Of a DNA stretch of 64,000 nt, positions 1 through 11,213 are shown in pieces. The translations under genes were made by a program, and so were the position numbers. Origin of the DNA: Agrobacterium vitis (GTDB lineage Bacteria > Pseudomonadota > Alphaproteobacteria > Rhizobiales > Rhizobiaceae); assembly GCF_013337045.2 (NCBI RefSeq), contig NZ_CP118259.1:434001-498000 (forward strand). The letters are read 5' to 3'. Numbering within the stretch: the first letter of the stretch is position 1; each line of letters opens with the position of its first letter. The notes under the pieces are model-generated. The model saw only the letters and a list, made by a program, of their open reading frames with translations. It made no database searches and was not told the DNA's origin.

Positions 1-1278
<1,278 letters not shown>

Positions 1279-1356
1279 CGCTGACCCGTTCCTGGCAGGG
1301 TGTGCCTGTTCCATTTCGAACTATAGGGGCAGTGGAGAAAAAGTGAATGGTCATAA

Positions 1357-1401
1357 ATGGTTAACCTTGTTCGGCGGGTGTTTTCCTAGCGGAATGGTTA
1401 A
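1357..1401. promoter_or_regulatory. Two CtrA-like half-sites (ATGGTTAA) upstream of tex
   Basis: The octamer ATGGTTAA, the reverse complement of the CtrA half-site TTAACCAT known in alphaproteobacteria, occurs at 1357-1364 and again at 1394-1401. It lies between the divergent acyltransferase and tex. Two exact copies 37 bp apart in a short intergenic region are suggestive, but half-sites are short and can occur by chance. Confidence 0.3.
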
Positions 1402-1510
1402 CTCGCAGGTTGATCTTCTGGCGGCTTTCCTGTGGAGTCGCGCTGCTTGGCTGTTGTGTTGCCCGATTGGCTGGCTACAGTGCGCGCCGCACGATCAAGA
1501 AGGAAGTTTC

Positions 1511-3823
1511 ATGGCCGACGACATCAAATCCATTGCCGCACTGATTGCGAGCGAGATCAATGCCCGAGCCGATCAGGTGATCTCCGCGGTGGATTTGTTG
1601 GATGGCGGTGCCACGGTTCCCTTCATCGCCCGCTACCGCAAGGAAGTCACCGGTGGGCTGGATGATACGCAATTGCGCAATCTGGCCGAGCGCTTGACTT
1701 ACTTGCGTGAGCTTGGCGCGCGCCGCAAAGCGATTGTCGATAGCATCACCTCACAAGACAAGATGACCGATGAACTGGCCATCAAGATTGCCCGCACCAC
1801 CACCAAGGCGGAGCTGGAAGACATCTATCTGCCCTATAAGCCCAAACGCCGCACCCGCGCCGAAATCGCCCGCGAAAAGGGTTTGGAGCCGCTGGCCAAT
1901 GCGATTTGGGAAGACCGCAGCAGTGATCCGGCCAAGCTGGCAGAGGCCTATGTGAAGGGCGAAGTGGCCGACGTCAAAGCGGCCCTGGAAGGTGCGCGCG
2001 ATATTGTTGCCGAAGCCATGGCGGAAAATGCCGATCTGTTGAAGAGCCTGCGCAATTACCTGAAGGACAAGGCGATCCTCTATGCCAAGGTGGTCGATGG
2101 CAAACAGGCGTCTGGCGAGAAATTCGCCGATTATTTCGACCATTTCGAGCGCTGGGCAACGGTGCCAGGCCACCGGGCCCTGGCTATGCTGCGCGGCTGG
2201 AATGAAGAGATTTTGACGCTGACCATTGAGGCGGACAAGGACGACACCTCACTGATCAAGCCCACCCACCGGATGATTGCGTCGGCCTATCAGATCGGTC
2301 AAAAAGGCCCCGCCGATCAATGGCTGATGGAGGTGGCGGGCTGGACCTGGCGGGTTAAGCTCTCCATGTCGCTGTCACTGGACCTGATGCGCGACCTGCG
2401 GGAGCGGGCCGAAGAAGAGGCCATTCACGTTTTTGCCCGCAATCTCAAGGATTTGCTATTGGCGGCCCCTGCCGGTTCGCGCCCCACCATGGGACTTGAT
2501 CCGGGCATCCGCACCGGCGTGAAAGTCGCTGTCGTCGATGGCACTGGCAAGGTGCTGGAAACCACGACGGTCTATCCTTTCCCGCCCAAGAATGACATTC
2601 GCGGCACCCAGGCCGAGCTGGCGGGGCTGATCCGCAAGCACGGCGTCGATCTGATCTCCATCGGCAATGGCACCGGCAGCCGTGAGACGGAAAAGCTGGT
2701 GGCCGATATGCTGGCGCAATTGCCCGCGACCGGCAAGAAACCCACCAAGGTCATCGTCTCGGAAGCAGGCGCCTCGGTCTATTCGGCGTCGGAACTGGCC
2801 GCCAAGGAATTCCCCAATCTCGATGTTTCCTTGCGCGGTGCGGTGTCGATTGCGCGGCGTCTGCAAGACCCATTGGCGGAACTGGTGAAGATTGATCCGA
2901 AATCCATCGGCGTTGGCCAGTATCAGCATGATGTCGATCAGGGCCGTTTAGGCCGTTCGCTGGATGCCGTGGTGGAAGATGCGGTGAATGCGGTTGGCGT
3001 CGATCTCAACACCGCATCGGCTCCGCTTCTGGCGCGGGTATCCGGGCTGGGCGGCTCGATTGCCGAGGCAATCGTGGCCCACCGCGACCAGACCGGACCG
3101 TTTTCCAGTCGCAAGGAATTGCTGAAAGTGGCCCGGCTGGGTGCGCGCACGTTTGAGCAATGCGCCGGATTTCTGCGCATTCCTGATGGTAAGGAGCCGT
3201 TGGATGCTTCGTCTGTTCACCCGGAAGCCTATGGGGTCGCCAAGAAAATCGTTGCGGCCTGCGGGCGGGATCTGCGCACCCTGATGGGCGATAGCAGCCT
3301 GTTGAAAGGTTTGGACCCGCGCCAGTTCGTCGATGAGCAATTTGGTTTGCCAACGGTGAAAGATATTCTGGCCGAGCTGGAAAAGCCGGGTCGTGACCCG
3401 CGCCCGAGCTTCAAGACTGCCACCTTTGCCGATGGCGTGGAAGAAATCACCGACCTGAAGCCCGGCATGTTGCTGGAAGGCACGGTCACCAATGTCGCGG
3501 CCTTCGGGGCCTTTGTCGATATTGGCGTGCACCAGGATGGCTTGGTGCATGTCTCGCAACTGGCCGACAAATTCGTCAAAGACCCACATGAGGTGGTCAA
3601 GGCCGGTGATGTGGTGAAAGTCCGGGTGGTGGAAGTGGACGTGAAGCGCAAGCGCATTGCGCTGACCATGCGCAAGGATGGTGGCGAAGCCCCGCCACCG
3701 TCAGCCCGCGACAATCGCGGCCCGGCGGTGATGCGCAATGCCAACCCGAAACCGGCCCGCGATGAAAAGCCGGCGATGGGTGGCCTGGGGGCGGCCTTGG
3801 CCGAGGCGATGCGCAAGAAATAA
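1511..3823 (+). CDS. tex: Tex family RNA-binding transcription accessory protein
   Basis: A 770-residue Tex homologue. Visible parts in order: an N-terminal helical Tex-N region starting [16 protein letters not shown], a YqgF/RNase-H-like domain around [16 protein letters not shown], helix-hairpin-helix motifs around [20 protein letters not shown], and a C-terminal S1 RNA-binding domain ([16 protein letters not shown]). The tail is Lys/Arg/Pro-rich. Tex proteins bind nucleic acid and influence transcription. The ATG at 1511 follows AAGGAAG and gives the normal family length; the long in-frame extension upstream to 1343 has no homology-like character and is probably untranslated. A strong terminator follows at 3897. 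Confidence 0.95.
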   Translation: MADDIKSIAALIASEINARADQVISAVDLLDGGATVPFIARYRKEVTGGLDDTQLRNLAERLTYLRELGARRKAIVDSITSQDKMTDELAIKIARTTTKAELEDIYLPYKPKRRTRAEIAREKGLEPLANAIWEDRSSDPAKLAEAYVKGEVADVKAALEGARDIVAEAMAENADLLKSLRNYLKDKAILYAKVVDGKQASGEKFADYFDHFERWATVPGHRALAMLRGWNEEILTLTIEADKDDTSLIKPTHRMIASAYQIGQKGPADQWLMEVAGWTWRVKLSMSLSLDLMRDLRERAEEEAIHVFARNLKDLLLAAPAGSRPTMGLDPGIRTGVKVAVVDGTGKVLETTTVYPFPPKNDIRGTQAELAGLIRKHGVDLISIGNGTGSRETEKLVADMLAQLPATGKKPTKVIVSEAGASVYSASELAAKEFPNLDVSLRGAVSIARRLQDPLAELVKIDPKSIGVGQYQHDVDQGRLGRSLDAVVEDAVNAVGVDLNTASAPLLARVSGLGGSIAEAIVAHRDQTGPFSSRKELLKVARLGARTFEQCAGFLRIPDGKEPLDASSVHPEAYGVAKKIVAACGRDLRTLMGDSSLLKGLDPRQFVDEQFGLPTVKDILAELEKPGRDPRPSFKTATFADGVEEITDLKPGMLLEGTVTNVAAFGAFVDIGVHQDGLVHVSQLADKFVKDPHEVVKAGDVVKVRVVEVDVKRKRIALTMRKDGGEAPPPSARDNRGPAVMRNANPKPARDEKPAMGGLGAALAEAMRKK

Positions 3824-3896
3824 TCCGTCACCAGTATCAGCCCGCAAACCGGTGCCCGTTTTTCCGGTCTGATGCATCATAAACTATTGCGGGAAC

Positions 3897-3940
3897 GCAA
3901 AACACGCGCACATCCTGAGGTGAGCGCGTGTTTTGCTTTT
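3897..3940 (+). terminator. Rho-independent terminator of tex
   Basis: A perfect 13-bp stem (GCAAAACACGCGC at 3897-3909 with its complement at 3924-3936), a 14-nt loop, then TTTT. It sits about 75 bp after the tex stop, and the next gene (cfa) starts 119 bp further on. Confidence 0.85.
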
Positions 3941-4058
3941 CGGAAAAGTTCCATGGATTTTTGAAGGTTATGTGACAAAAGCATACTTGTCAGCGTCATG
4001 AGAGAGGATAGGGTTGCCGTTAGCGGACAGGCAATCTCTTTCCTTTCAGGAGGTGTCA

Positions 4059-5315
4059 ATGGCATCGTCTCTTCGTGGCATGTTGATGAGGATCATCCGT
4101 AAAGGCACGCTGGAGGTCATCGGGGCCGATGGCCAGATGCAGCGTTTCGGAGATGGTTCGGGGCCGCCGATTGCGATCCATTTCTTCGATGACCAGGCAG
4201 AAGACGAGATCTATCGCGATGCACAGCTAAAGCTGGGTGAGATCTACATGCAGGGCCGGATGGCCTTCGAAAAAGGCGATATCTACGACCTGCTGGCACT
4301 GGTGAAAACCAATACGCTGGTGTCCGACCTGACCTTTCCGATGGTCTGGCGCGGGCTGCTGCGGGTGGTGGCGGCGAAAGTGCGGGGCGCGTTGCCTGTT
4401 AACCGCAACCAGCGCAATGTCGCCCATCATTACGATCTCAGCGCCAAGCTGTTCGACCTGTTTCTCGATGAGGACTGGCAATATTCCTGCGCCTATTTCA
4501 ATCCGCCGGGCATTTCGCTGGAAGAGGCGCAATTGGCGAAGAAACGCCACATCGCCGCAAAGCTGATGGCCGAACCGGGCCAGCGGGTGTTGGAAATCGG
4601 CTCCGGCTGGGGCGGCATGGGGATCTATCTGGCGGAAACCTGCGGGGTCGATGTTAGCGGTATCACTCTCAGCGAAGAACAGTTGAAGGTATCGCGCGAA
4701 CGGGCGCGCAAACGCGGTCTCGACGAAAGGCTGCGGTTCGACTTGCAGGATTACCGCACACTGAAGGCCCAGCCGTTTGATCGGCTGGTGTCGGTCGGCA
4801 TGTTCGAGCATGTCGGCCCAACCCATTACCTGCATTATTTCCGCAAGGTGCATGAGTTGATGCAGGATGATGGGGTGATGATCCTGCATTCCATCGGCCA
4901 GCCGTATCCGGCGCTCTACAACAATCCGTTTTTCGAGAAATATATCTTCCCCGGTGGCTATATCCCGTCGCTTGCCGAGGTCCTGCCAGCCATTGAAAAA
5001 TCCGGTCTGCTGGTGGCCGATTGCGAAATTCTGCCCATGCATTACGCCCATACCCTGAGACACTGGCGAGAGCGGTTCCTGGCGCGCCGCGAAGAGGCGG
5101 CGCGGCTTTATGACGAACGCTTTGTGCGGATGTGGGAGTTTTACCTCGCAGGCTCAGAAATGGCCTTCACCCATGAGGATTTCTTCATTTTCCAGCTGCA
5201 AATCACCAAGAAGCGGATGAGTGTGCCCGACAATCGCGACTATATCGCCGCACGTGAAGAGGCGCTGAAAGCGGCGGAAGCGTTGCGCGCACCCTTGGAA
5301 ATGGTGCTGTTCTGA
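4059..5315 (+). CDS. cfa: Cyclopropane-fatty-acyl-phospholipid synthase
   Basis: A 418-residue SAM-dependent methyltransferase that adds a methylene bridge to unsaturated acyl chains of membrane phospholipids. The SAM-binding motif VLEIGSGWGGMGIYLAE is near residue 175, and the preceding HYDLSAKLFDLFLDEDWQYSCAYF block is typical of CFA synthases. MFEHVGPTHY and the C-terminal YLAGSEMAF segment are also family hallmarks. The start at 4059 has a full consensus CAGGAGG 6-7 bases upstream, which overrules an in-frame start at 4014. Length is normal for the family. Confidence 0.95.
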   Translation: MASSLRGMLMRIIRKGTLEVIGADGQMQRFGDGSGPPIAIHFFDDQAEDEIYRDAQLKLGEIYMQGRMAFEKGDIYDLLALVKTNTLVSDLTFPMVWRGLLRVVAAKVRGALPVNRNQRNVAHHYDLSAKLFDLFLDEDWQYSCAYFNPPGISLEEAQLAKKRHIAAKLMAEPGQRVLEIGSGWGGMGIYLAETCGVDVSGITLSEEQLKVSRERARKRGLDERLRFDLQDYRTLKAQPFDRLVSVGMFEHVGPTHYLHYFRKVHELMQDDGVMILHSIGQPYPALYNNPFFEKYIFPGGYIPSLAEVLPAIEKSGLLVADCEILPMHYAHTLRHWRERFLARREEAARLYDERFVRMWEFYLAGSEMAFTHEDFFIFQLQITKKRMSVPDNRDYIAAREEALKAAEALRAPLEMVLF

Positions 5316-5386
5316 ATGAGCCGGTGCCTGTTGGCCAAGGTTTAAGGATAGTTTTCTTGGGCGCGGATTTGGGCTATCACGTCAGC

Positions 5387-6340
5387 ATGAGCACCGCCAG
5401 CGACACCACCGCCCGCGTCCAGGACGCGCTTTCCGATAATTGGGTCTACCGCCTGTTGCCACGGGCGGTCTGGCCCTATGCGCAACTGGCCCGCTGGGAC
5501 CGGCCAATCGGCTGGGAATTGCTGATGTGGCCGTGCTTCTGGTCATCGGCGCTGGCCGCCAATTTTCTGGCCTCCAGCGGAGTGCTACCGGTCTTTACCT
5601 TCATCGCTCACCTCCTGCTGTTTTTCATCGGCTCCGTTGCCATGCGCGGTGCCGGGTGCACCTATAATGATCTGGTCGATGAAAAAATCGATATGGAGGT
5701 TGCCCGCACCCGCTCGCGCCCCTTGCCGTCGGGGCGGGTAACGCGAGGACAAGCCAAGCTGTTTATCCTTGTGCAGGCGCTGGTTGGGGCAGTGGTGCTG
5801 TTTTGTTTTAACGGGTTTTCCATCGTGCTTGGCCTGGCGTCGCTGGCCATCGTACTGATCTATCCCTTCGCCAAGCGGTTTACCGATTGGCCGCAGTTTT
5901 TCCTTGGCCTGGCTTTTTCCTGGGGCGGGTTGATGGGCTGGGCGGGGCTGACAGGATCGCTGTCCTGGGCGGCCGTGCTGCTCTATGTCGCCGCCGTGGT
6001 TTGGACCATCGGCTATGACACTATCTATGCCCATCAGGACAAGGAGGACGACGCCCTGATCGGCGTTCGTTCCACCGCGAGGCTGTTTGCCGAGGACACC
6101 AAGATCTGGCTCACCGGATTTTACGGCGCGATGGGCCTGTTGCTGGCCCTGTCCTTCCTCTTGGCTGGAGCCAGTTTCCCCGCCTATCTTGGCCTGCTTG
6201 TCGCGCTCGTCCTACTTGGCTACCAGATCAAGGTGCTGGATATCAACAATCCGGTTCAGTGTTTGGCGCTGTTCAAGCTGAATGGTAAGGTTGGGCTGAT
6301 CCTGTTTATCGGTCTGGTTGCTGCTATTCCCTTCGCCTGA
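5387..6340 (+). CDS. ubiA: 4-hydroxybenzoate polyprenyltransferase (UbiA)
   Basis: A 317-residue integral membrane prenyltransferase of ubiquinone synthesis, which attaches the polyprenyl tail to 4-hydroxybenzoate. Both Asp-rich prenyl-diphosphate motifs are present: NDLVDEKIDMEVARTRSRPL, and YDTIYAHQDKEDD in the second half. About eight hydrophobic helices are visible. The ATG at 5387 (MSTASDTTARVQ) is preferred, because the upstream in-frame residues are hydrophobic but lack a ribosome site at 5324. It follows cfa by about 70 bp and may be cotranscribed. Confidence 0.93.
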   Translation: MSTASDTTARVQDALSDNWVYRLLPRAVWPYAQLARWDRPIGWELLMWPCFWSSALAANFLASSGVLPVFTFIAHLLLFFIGSVAMRGAGCTYNDLVDEKIDMEVARTRSRPLPSGRVTRGQAKLFILVQALVGAVVLFCFNGFSIVLGLASLAIVLIYPFAKRFTDWPQFFLGLAFSWGGLMGWAGLTGSLSWAAVLLYVAAVVWTIGYDTIYAHQDKEDDALIGVRSTARLFAEDTKIWLTGFYGAMGLLLALSFLLAGASFPAYLGLLVALVLLGYQIKVLDINNPVQCLALFKLNGKVGLILFIGLVAAIPFA

Positions 6341-6394
6341 TCTCTCGGCCCGACGGCTATGGAATATAAGAAATCCCTTGTATTTCCTCTCAAA

Positions 6395-6411
6395 ATAGGG
6401 TAGCCCCCTAT
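6395..6411. promoter_or_regulatory. Putative DmeR/RcnR-type operator
   Basis: ATAGGG-TAGCC-CCCTAT is an inverted repeat with a run of five C/G pairs, matching the style of RcnR/CsoR-family operators (a G-tract flanked by A/T arms). It ends 3 bases before the dmeR start codon. There is therefore no room for a Shine-Dalgarno, and the mRNA may be leaderless or nearly so. Function is inferred from position and shape. Confidence 0.6.
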
Positions 6412-6414
6412 ACT

Positions 6415-6690
6415 ATGAGCCATACAATCAAACACCAGGCCAAGCTTCTCGCCCGCGTCCGCCGGATGAAGGGACAGATGGAGGCCATCGAAACCGCGCT
6501 TCTGGCTGAAAAGCCTTGCGGCGATATTATGAACCTGACGGCCTCTGTGCGGGGAGCCCTGACCGGGCTGATGTCCGAACTGGTCGAAGAGCATATCCGC
6601 GAGCATATCGTTGCCGAAGATCTCGGCGCATCCGAGCGTCATCAAGGCGCCGACGAACTCATCGACGTGATCAGGAGCTACCTGAAATGA
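6415..6690 (+). CDS. dmeR: Metal-sensing repressor of the CsoR/RcnR family (DmeR-like)
   Basis: A 91-residue all-helical regulator. His3, Cys35, His60 and His64 are all present, the nickel/cobalt-binding fingerprint of RcnR and InrS-type sensors; copper-sensing CsoR would show a different set. It probably represses its own promoter through the G-tract operator at 6395 and releases it on Ni or Co binding. Its stop overlaps the next start (ATGA), so it is translationally coupled to the efflux pump. The pairing matches the dmeRF operon known in rhizobia. Confidence 0.9.
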   Translation: MSHTIKHQAKLLARVRRMKGQMEAIETALLAEKPCGDIMNLTASVRGALTGLMSELVEEHIREHIVAEDLGASERHQGADELIDVIRSYLK

Positions 6691-7748
6691 CCCAGGCCCC
6701 GACGTCTCAAGGCCACGATTCTCATCAGCATCACCCTCATGACCACCATCCGCACGGGCAAGAGGGGCATGTTCATCCGCATCCGCATGGGCCGGGCAAT
6801 CGCCACAGCCATGTCTTTCTTGGCAGAGACCATCAGCGCAACGAGCGTCGCACCTGGGCAGTGATCGGCGTCACCACCGTGATGATGGTGGTGGAAATCG
6901 TCGCGGGCAATCTGTTCGGCTCCATGGCGCTGACGGCGGATGGCTGGCATATGGCCACCCATGCCGGGGCGATTTTTGTTTCGGCGCTCGCCTATAGCCT
7001 GGCGCGGCGCCATGCTGATAACAGTGGTTTTACCTTCGGAACCGGCAAATTCGGCGATCTGGCGGCCTTTTCGAGCGCGATATTTCTCGGCCTCGTGGCT
7101 GTTATCATCGCCTGGGAAAGTCTCTGGCGGGTGTTTCAGCCGGTCGCCATCAACTTTAGCGAGGCCATCATCATCGCCAGTATTGGCCTGGCCGTTAATC
7201 TGGTCTGCGCGCTGCTGCTTCAGGAAGACCATCATCACGGGCATGGGCATAAACATGACCATGAGCATCACGAGCACGGCCATCACGCCCATTCAGAAAC
7301 GTCCGGCAGCCATGGCGGTCGCGACCGTAATTTGCGCGCCGCCTATATCCATGTACTGGCGGATGCACTGACATCTGTCATGGCGATTGCAGCCTTGCTG
7401 CTCGGCAGTTTTTTCGGCTGGCTCTGGCTCGATCCGCTGATCGGCATCGCAGGCGCGGTGGTCATTGGTAGCTGGGCCTTCGGCCTGATGCGCGATAGCG
7501 GCATGGTTCTTCTCGATCATGTCTCGGATGCCGAAGACCTCTCCGGCACTATCCGCCGGGTGATTGAAGCGGAAGGGGCCGATATTGCCGATCTTCACGT
7601 CTGGCAATTGGGCCCCGGTCATCACGGTGCCATCGTTTCGCTGGTGGCGCGCGAGCCGCAATCTCCCGCCTGGTACCGCGAAAAATTGTCCCAGATTGCC
7701 GCTTTGTCGCATGTGACTGTCGAGGTTGAGCGCGCCGAGGCGGCATAG
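6687..7748 (+). CDS. dmeF: Cation diffusion facilitator, Co/Ni efflux (DmeF-like)
   Basis: A 353-residue inner-membrane cation/proton antiporter with six predicted helices. It has a His-rich N-terminus and a very His-rich cytoplasmic loop around residues 182-205 (HHHGHGHKHDHEHHEHGHHA), which could bind metal. TM2 carries ADGWHMATHAG and TM5 HVLADALTS, the metal-site residues of this subfamily. The start ATG overlaps the dmeR stop, with AGGAG upstream. Substrate (Co, Ni) is inferred from the paired sensor and the subfamily. Confidence 0.9.
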   Translation: MTQAPTSQGHDSHQHHPHDHHPHGQEGHVHPHPHGPGNRHSHVFLGRDHQRNERRTWAVIGVTTVMMVVEIVAGNLFGSMALTADGWHMATHAGAIFVSALAYSLARRHADNSGFTFGTGKFGDLAAFSSAIFLGLVAVIIAWESLWRVFQPVAINFSEAIIIASIGLAVNLVCALLLQEDHHHGHGHKHDHEHHEHGHHAHSETSGSHGGRDRNLRAAYIHVLADALTSVMAIAALLLGSFFGWLWLDPLIGIAGAVVIGSWAFGLMRDSGMVLLDHVSDAEDLSGTIRRVIEAEGADIADLHVWQLGPGHHGAIVSLVAREPQSPAWYREKLSQIAALSHVTVEVERAEAA

Positions 7749-7808
7749 TCCCCGCCAACACACGGATATGGTGGAGGAATTTTTCCGGGATGCGTCGCCT
7801 CAAAACGA

Positions 7809-7840
7809 AACATGGCCCGCCTTTTCCGGCGAGCCATGTT
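7809..7840. terminator. Bidirectional hairpin between convergent dmeF and the next gene
   Basis: AACATGGC (7809-7816) pairs with GCCATGTT (7833-7840), with a GC-rich inner extension and a short T-containing loop. A-rich and T-rich flanks lie on each side. It sits between two convergent gene ends. Confidence 0.6.
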
Positions 7841-7869
7841 AAAATATTCACGTATCGACAACCGCTCTG

Positions 7870-8436
7870 TTAACGGCGGGCGATGATTTCCTTGCCGGAA
7901 ATTTTCATCGCAACGCCCAGCGAACCGGTGGTGCGGCGGACCAGAAAGCGCGGACGACGCTCTGCAAAATAGGAATGGCGGCGACGGCTGCGTGGCGGCT
8001 CGGCGCGCAATTCGCCTAGATGCTCTTCCAGCGGCCGGGCAACGCCATCGGCCTCGACCATCAGCATCGGAATGCGGAAGGTTTCAGCCCAGCTGCGCCA
8101 GTCGGCGGCAATATCGCAGAGATCATGGGCAACCAGCAGCGGAATGCACAGGTCCGGATCGGCGTGATGCAGTTCCAGCGTCACGGTCACTTCGCCATTG
8201 CCATGGTCGATGGCGCGGGCGGCGATCCCCTTGAAAGCCCGGGCTGGAAGGGCAAAGGACATCGGCAAGCCGCTGGCCGGAAGGATCTTGCGCAGCACGG
8301 CACCGCGCTCGTCGAGTGTAACGGAGACATTGCCGGAAGCATCGCGCAACGTATAAGTCACATGTTGCGGAAACCGTGATGGTTCCAGTCGAAACGTTGC
8401 TCCGGCCCAGACGGGCTTCATAACCGTGTTCGTCAT
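7870..8436 (-). CDS. Conserved hypothetical protein (possibly DUF6101-like)
   Basis: A 188-residue soluble protein beginning MTNTVMKPVWAGATFRLEPS. It has no signal peptide or membrane segment. The first half looks beta-rich, the middle (DPDLCIPLLVAHDLCDIAAD) mixed, and the tail very basic (PPRSRRRHSYFAERRPRFLV). It resembles a family found in Rhizobiaceae that I recall as DUF6101, but I am not certain. The start ATG at 8436 follows a G-rich ribosome-site-like stretch. No function can be assigned; it stands alone. Confidence 0.7.
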   Translation of the reverse strand: MTNTVMKPVWAGATFRLEPSRFPQHVTYTLRDASGNVSVTLDERGAVLRKILPASGLPMSFALPARAFKGIAARAIDHGNGEVTVTLELHHADPDLCIPLLVAHDLCDIAADWRSWAETFRIPMLMVEADGVARPLEEHLGELRAEPPRSRRRHSYFAERRPRFLVRRTTGSLGVAMKISGKEIIARR

Positions 8437-9029
8437 CTTACTACCCTTGTTTTACCTGAGAGCCGTTATTGCATCTGCTCTTTTCACTGGGACTTTTCGT
8501 CCTCTGAGGCCAAAGATAGCCTTGCCGGGTTCCGGACCGCTTAAAAATCGCGGTTAAGAAAACTTTGCCGTTCCAGATGGTTATCGAATTGCCAGCGCTA
8601 ACGGTTTCGATTTGGTGAACGGCTTTTGTAAAATTGTGAAGGATTAGTTAAGAGTATTCTACTATGTTTGGATGATAATGCTACGACAACCTGCATCGGT
8701 CACCAACCTTTATTGGTATGATCGGTGAATGTTAAAATACGTGTAGATCTGCCAGAAAATTGCTTTTGGGTTGTGTTTGGCAGGTTGTAGTTTGAATGCC
8801 GCGAATGGAATGCGGCGGGCGCCAGGCATGTGAGTATCTCTTGCTTGACGCCATTCTGCCTTGCGGCAAAAGCCAGGAGCAAGGCAGGTAGGCCATGATG
8901 GGTTACCCGACATTCGCATGACGCAGCCGGCCAGGGGTGGTTAGGGGCAGGGTTATGCGGTGATTGAGGGCGTTGCAGCCAGGGACGTGGCGGGCGGCGC
9001 TTTTGGAGCTTATCGAGGAACGCAGTGCC
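8437..9029. other. 593-bp intergenic region with one nested hairpin
   Basis: No convincing ORF. At 8857-8886, TGCCTTGC pairs with GCAAGGCA over a 14-nt loop that itself contains GGC-AAAA-GCC. The rest is AT-rich near 8600-8760. It must hold the promoters of both divergent neighbours, but I cannot place them. Confidence 0.4.
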
Positions 9030-11213
9030 ATGGTGTCTACTTATGTCGGTTATGATCTTGTCAATCGCGATATGAAAGCGAGCCTGAAGCGTGTGTCTCA
9101 GGAGCCTGAGGTGGCCCGCGAGCAGAAATATTATCAGGAGAATATCGGCAAGGTCAAAACCGTCGACGACTTCATGAACGACGACCGGCTCTACCAATAT
9201 ACGATGAAGGCCAACGGTCTGGAAGACATGACCTATGCCAAGGCCTTCATGAAAAAGGTGCTGGAAAGCGATCTGTCAGACGAAAACAGCTATGCCAACA
9301 AGCTGTCCGACGACCGTTACCGCGATTTTGCCAGGTCCTTCAATTTTTCCGCCGAGACCGCCGATATCCAGACCGACAAGCAGGAAGAGGATGTGATTGG
9401 CCTCTACAAGCAATCGCTTGTTACCGAAGGCGACGAAGCCAAGGAAGAGGTGCAATATTACGATTCCGCTATCGACAAGGTCACCAATGTGGATGACCTC
9501 TTGAAGAACAGCCGCCTGACCAAATTCGTGCTCGAATCCTATGGGCTCGACACCAAATATTATTCCACCGACCATTTGAAAAAGGTCCTGACCAGCGATG
9601 TCAACGACAGTACCAGTTACGTCAATACTCTGACCACCAACAAGTCGGATTACCTGAATATCGCCAAGGCCTTTTCCTTCAATACCGACGGTTCGCTGAA
9701 AAACGCGACGGCCCAGACCTCCGATCAGAAAACGGAGATGGAAGATCTTTATCTGGAGGAAGTTCCCAGCACCGAGACCGCCTACCAGGCCGAGCGCGAA
9801 GCCGCCTACTACAAGGAAAAGATTGCTACCGTCACCAAGTCCTCGGATATTACGGGGGATTCGCGGCTGTTCAGCTATGTGAAGACTGCCCTTGGCATGG
9901 ACAAGAATACGCTGAAATCCACCTTTGAGAACATCGTCAGCAGCGATCTGAACGATGCCAACAGCTATGCCAATACCCAGGGCAAGGTGAAGGGAGAGTA
10001 TGCCAAGATCGCCGCGATGTTCAACTTCGACACCAGCGGGAATGCCACGGCTGGAAATGCCCAGAGCGAGACCCAGCTTGCCCAGACGGCGACTGGCTAC
10101 ATGACCAATTACGATGACGAGGACCAGGCCAATCTCAGTTCCCTGACCACCTATTATTCCACTCAGATGAAATCCATCACCAAGGTTGACGATCTGCTCG
10201 GCAATGAGAAAATCTACGATATGGTGATGAAGGCCTATGGCATCGAGACCGACGAGTTTTCCAAGGCGGAGCTTAAAAAAGTTCTGACCAGCGATATGAA
10301 CGATCCCAAAAGCTATGCCAACAAGACCCGGGACGAGCGGCTGATCAGCATGGCGTCCGCCTTCAATTTCAAGGAGGATGGGACGGCTGACGTGCCGCTT
10401 CTGGCCCAATCAGAGCGCACCATAACCGAGGTTGCCAAGGACTACATCGTCCAGAAAACCCGGTTTCTGGAGGGCACGGAACAGACTGACGCCAAGACCA
10501 AGGCGGAGGAGGATTCCAAATATTACCAGGAGAATATCGTCAAGGTCACATCTGTCACGGATCTGCTCAAGGATCGCAAGCTGGTGGATTTTGGCCTGAC
10601 GGCGCACGGGCTCGACCCGGAAGATGTCAGTGACGACATGCTCAAGCAGCTGTTTTCGTCTGATCTCACAGATCCGAAAAGCTTTGCCAATACCCAGGCC
10701 GACGAGAACTATGCGAAATTCGTCGCCTCCTATAATTTCGATAGTAGCGGCAAGATTTCCCAGGAAAATGCCGATGGTGTGCAGAACCGCAGTGAGACCT
10801 TTAACACCGAAAATCTCTATCTGCACCAGACCCTGGAAAATGAGCAGGGCGAAAGCGACCAGGGTGTGCGCCTTGCCCTTTACTGGGATCGCATGTCGTC
10901 GACCATTACGTCTGCCTATGACATTCTGGGCGATACGGCGCTGCTGGAAGTGTTCCGCACCGCCTATAGCCTGCCCAGCGACATGAGTAACATGGATATC
11001 GAGCAGCAGAAAAAGGTCATTGAGAAGAAAATGGACCTGAAGGATCTGAGTGATCCTGAAAAGCAGACGAAATTCCTGCAACGATTTACGGCCATGTACG
11101 ATCTTGAGAACGATACCGGCTCCTCGGCCAATGCCGCGCTGACCATTCTGGGTGGCAGCTCTTCGACCAGCGGCATCAGCGCCAGCCTGCTCGAATCCGT
11201 CAACAGCCTGTAA
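9030..11213 (+). CDS. Giant DUF1217 protein with six tandem repeat units
   Basis: A 727-residue, acidic, highly helical protein with no signal peptide, no membrane segment and almost no Cys. DUF1217 proteins are usually small and lie in rhizobial flagellar clusters. Here about six units repeat every 109-123 residues, each opening with a YYxxxIxKVT-type helix (Tyr pairs near residues 34, 143, 260, 375 and 498; a degenerate sixth near 617). Each continues with DDLL...RL, a KKVLxSDLxDxxSYAN block and a FNF end. The ATG at 9030 follows GAGG; the longer upstream frame starting at 8964 is not needed. Function is unknown; a link to motility is inferred only from the family. Confidence 0.85.
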   Translation: MVSTYVGYDLVNRDMKASLKRVSQEPEVAREQKYYQENIGKVKTVDDFMNDDRLYQYTMKANGLEDMTYAKAFMKKVLESDLSDENSYANKLSDDRYRDFARSFNFSAETADIQTDKQEEDVIGLYKQSLVTEGDEAKEEVQYYDSAIDKVTNVDDLLKNSRLTKFVLESYGLDTKYYSTDHLKKVLTSDVNDSTSYVNTLTTNKSDYLNIAKAFSFNTDGSLKNATAQTSDQKTEMEDLYLEEVPSTETAYQAEREAAYYKEKIATVTKSSDITGDSRLFSYVKTALGMDKNTLKSTFENIVSSDLNDANSYANTQGKVKGEYAKIAAMFNFDTSGNATAGNAQSETQLAQTATGYMTNYDDEDQANLSSLTTYYSTQMKSITKVDDLLGNEKIYDMVMKAYGIETDEFSKAELKKVLTSDMNDPKSYANKTRDERLISMASAFNFKEDGTADVPLLAQSERTITEVAKDYIVQKTRFLEGTEQTDAKTKAEEDSKYYQENIVKVTSVTDLLKDRKLVDFGLTAHGLDPEDVSDDMLKQLFSSDLTDPKSFANTQADENYAKFVASYNFDSSGKISQENADGVQNRSETFNTENLYLHQTLENEQGESDQGVRLALYWDRMSSTITSAYDILGDTALLEVFRTAYSLPSDMSNMDIEQQKKVIEKKMDLKDLSDPEKQTKFLQRFTAMYDLENDTGSSANAALTILGGSSSTSGISASLLESVNSL

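Noticed and set aside
9276..10409. Long minus-strand ORF (377 residues) opposite the DUF1217 gene, and another at 10410-11258
   Set aside because: They are antisense shadows of the repeat-rich gene: hydrophobic, repetitive Gly/Ile/Val translations with no motif or ribosome site.
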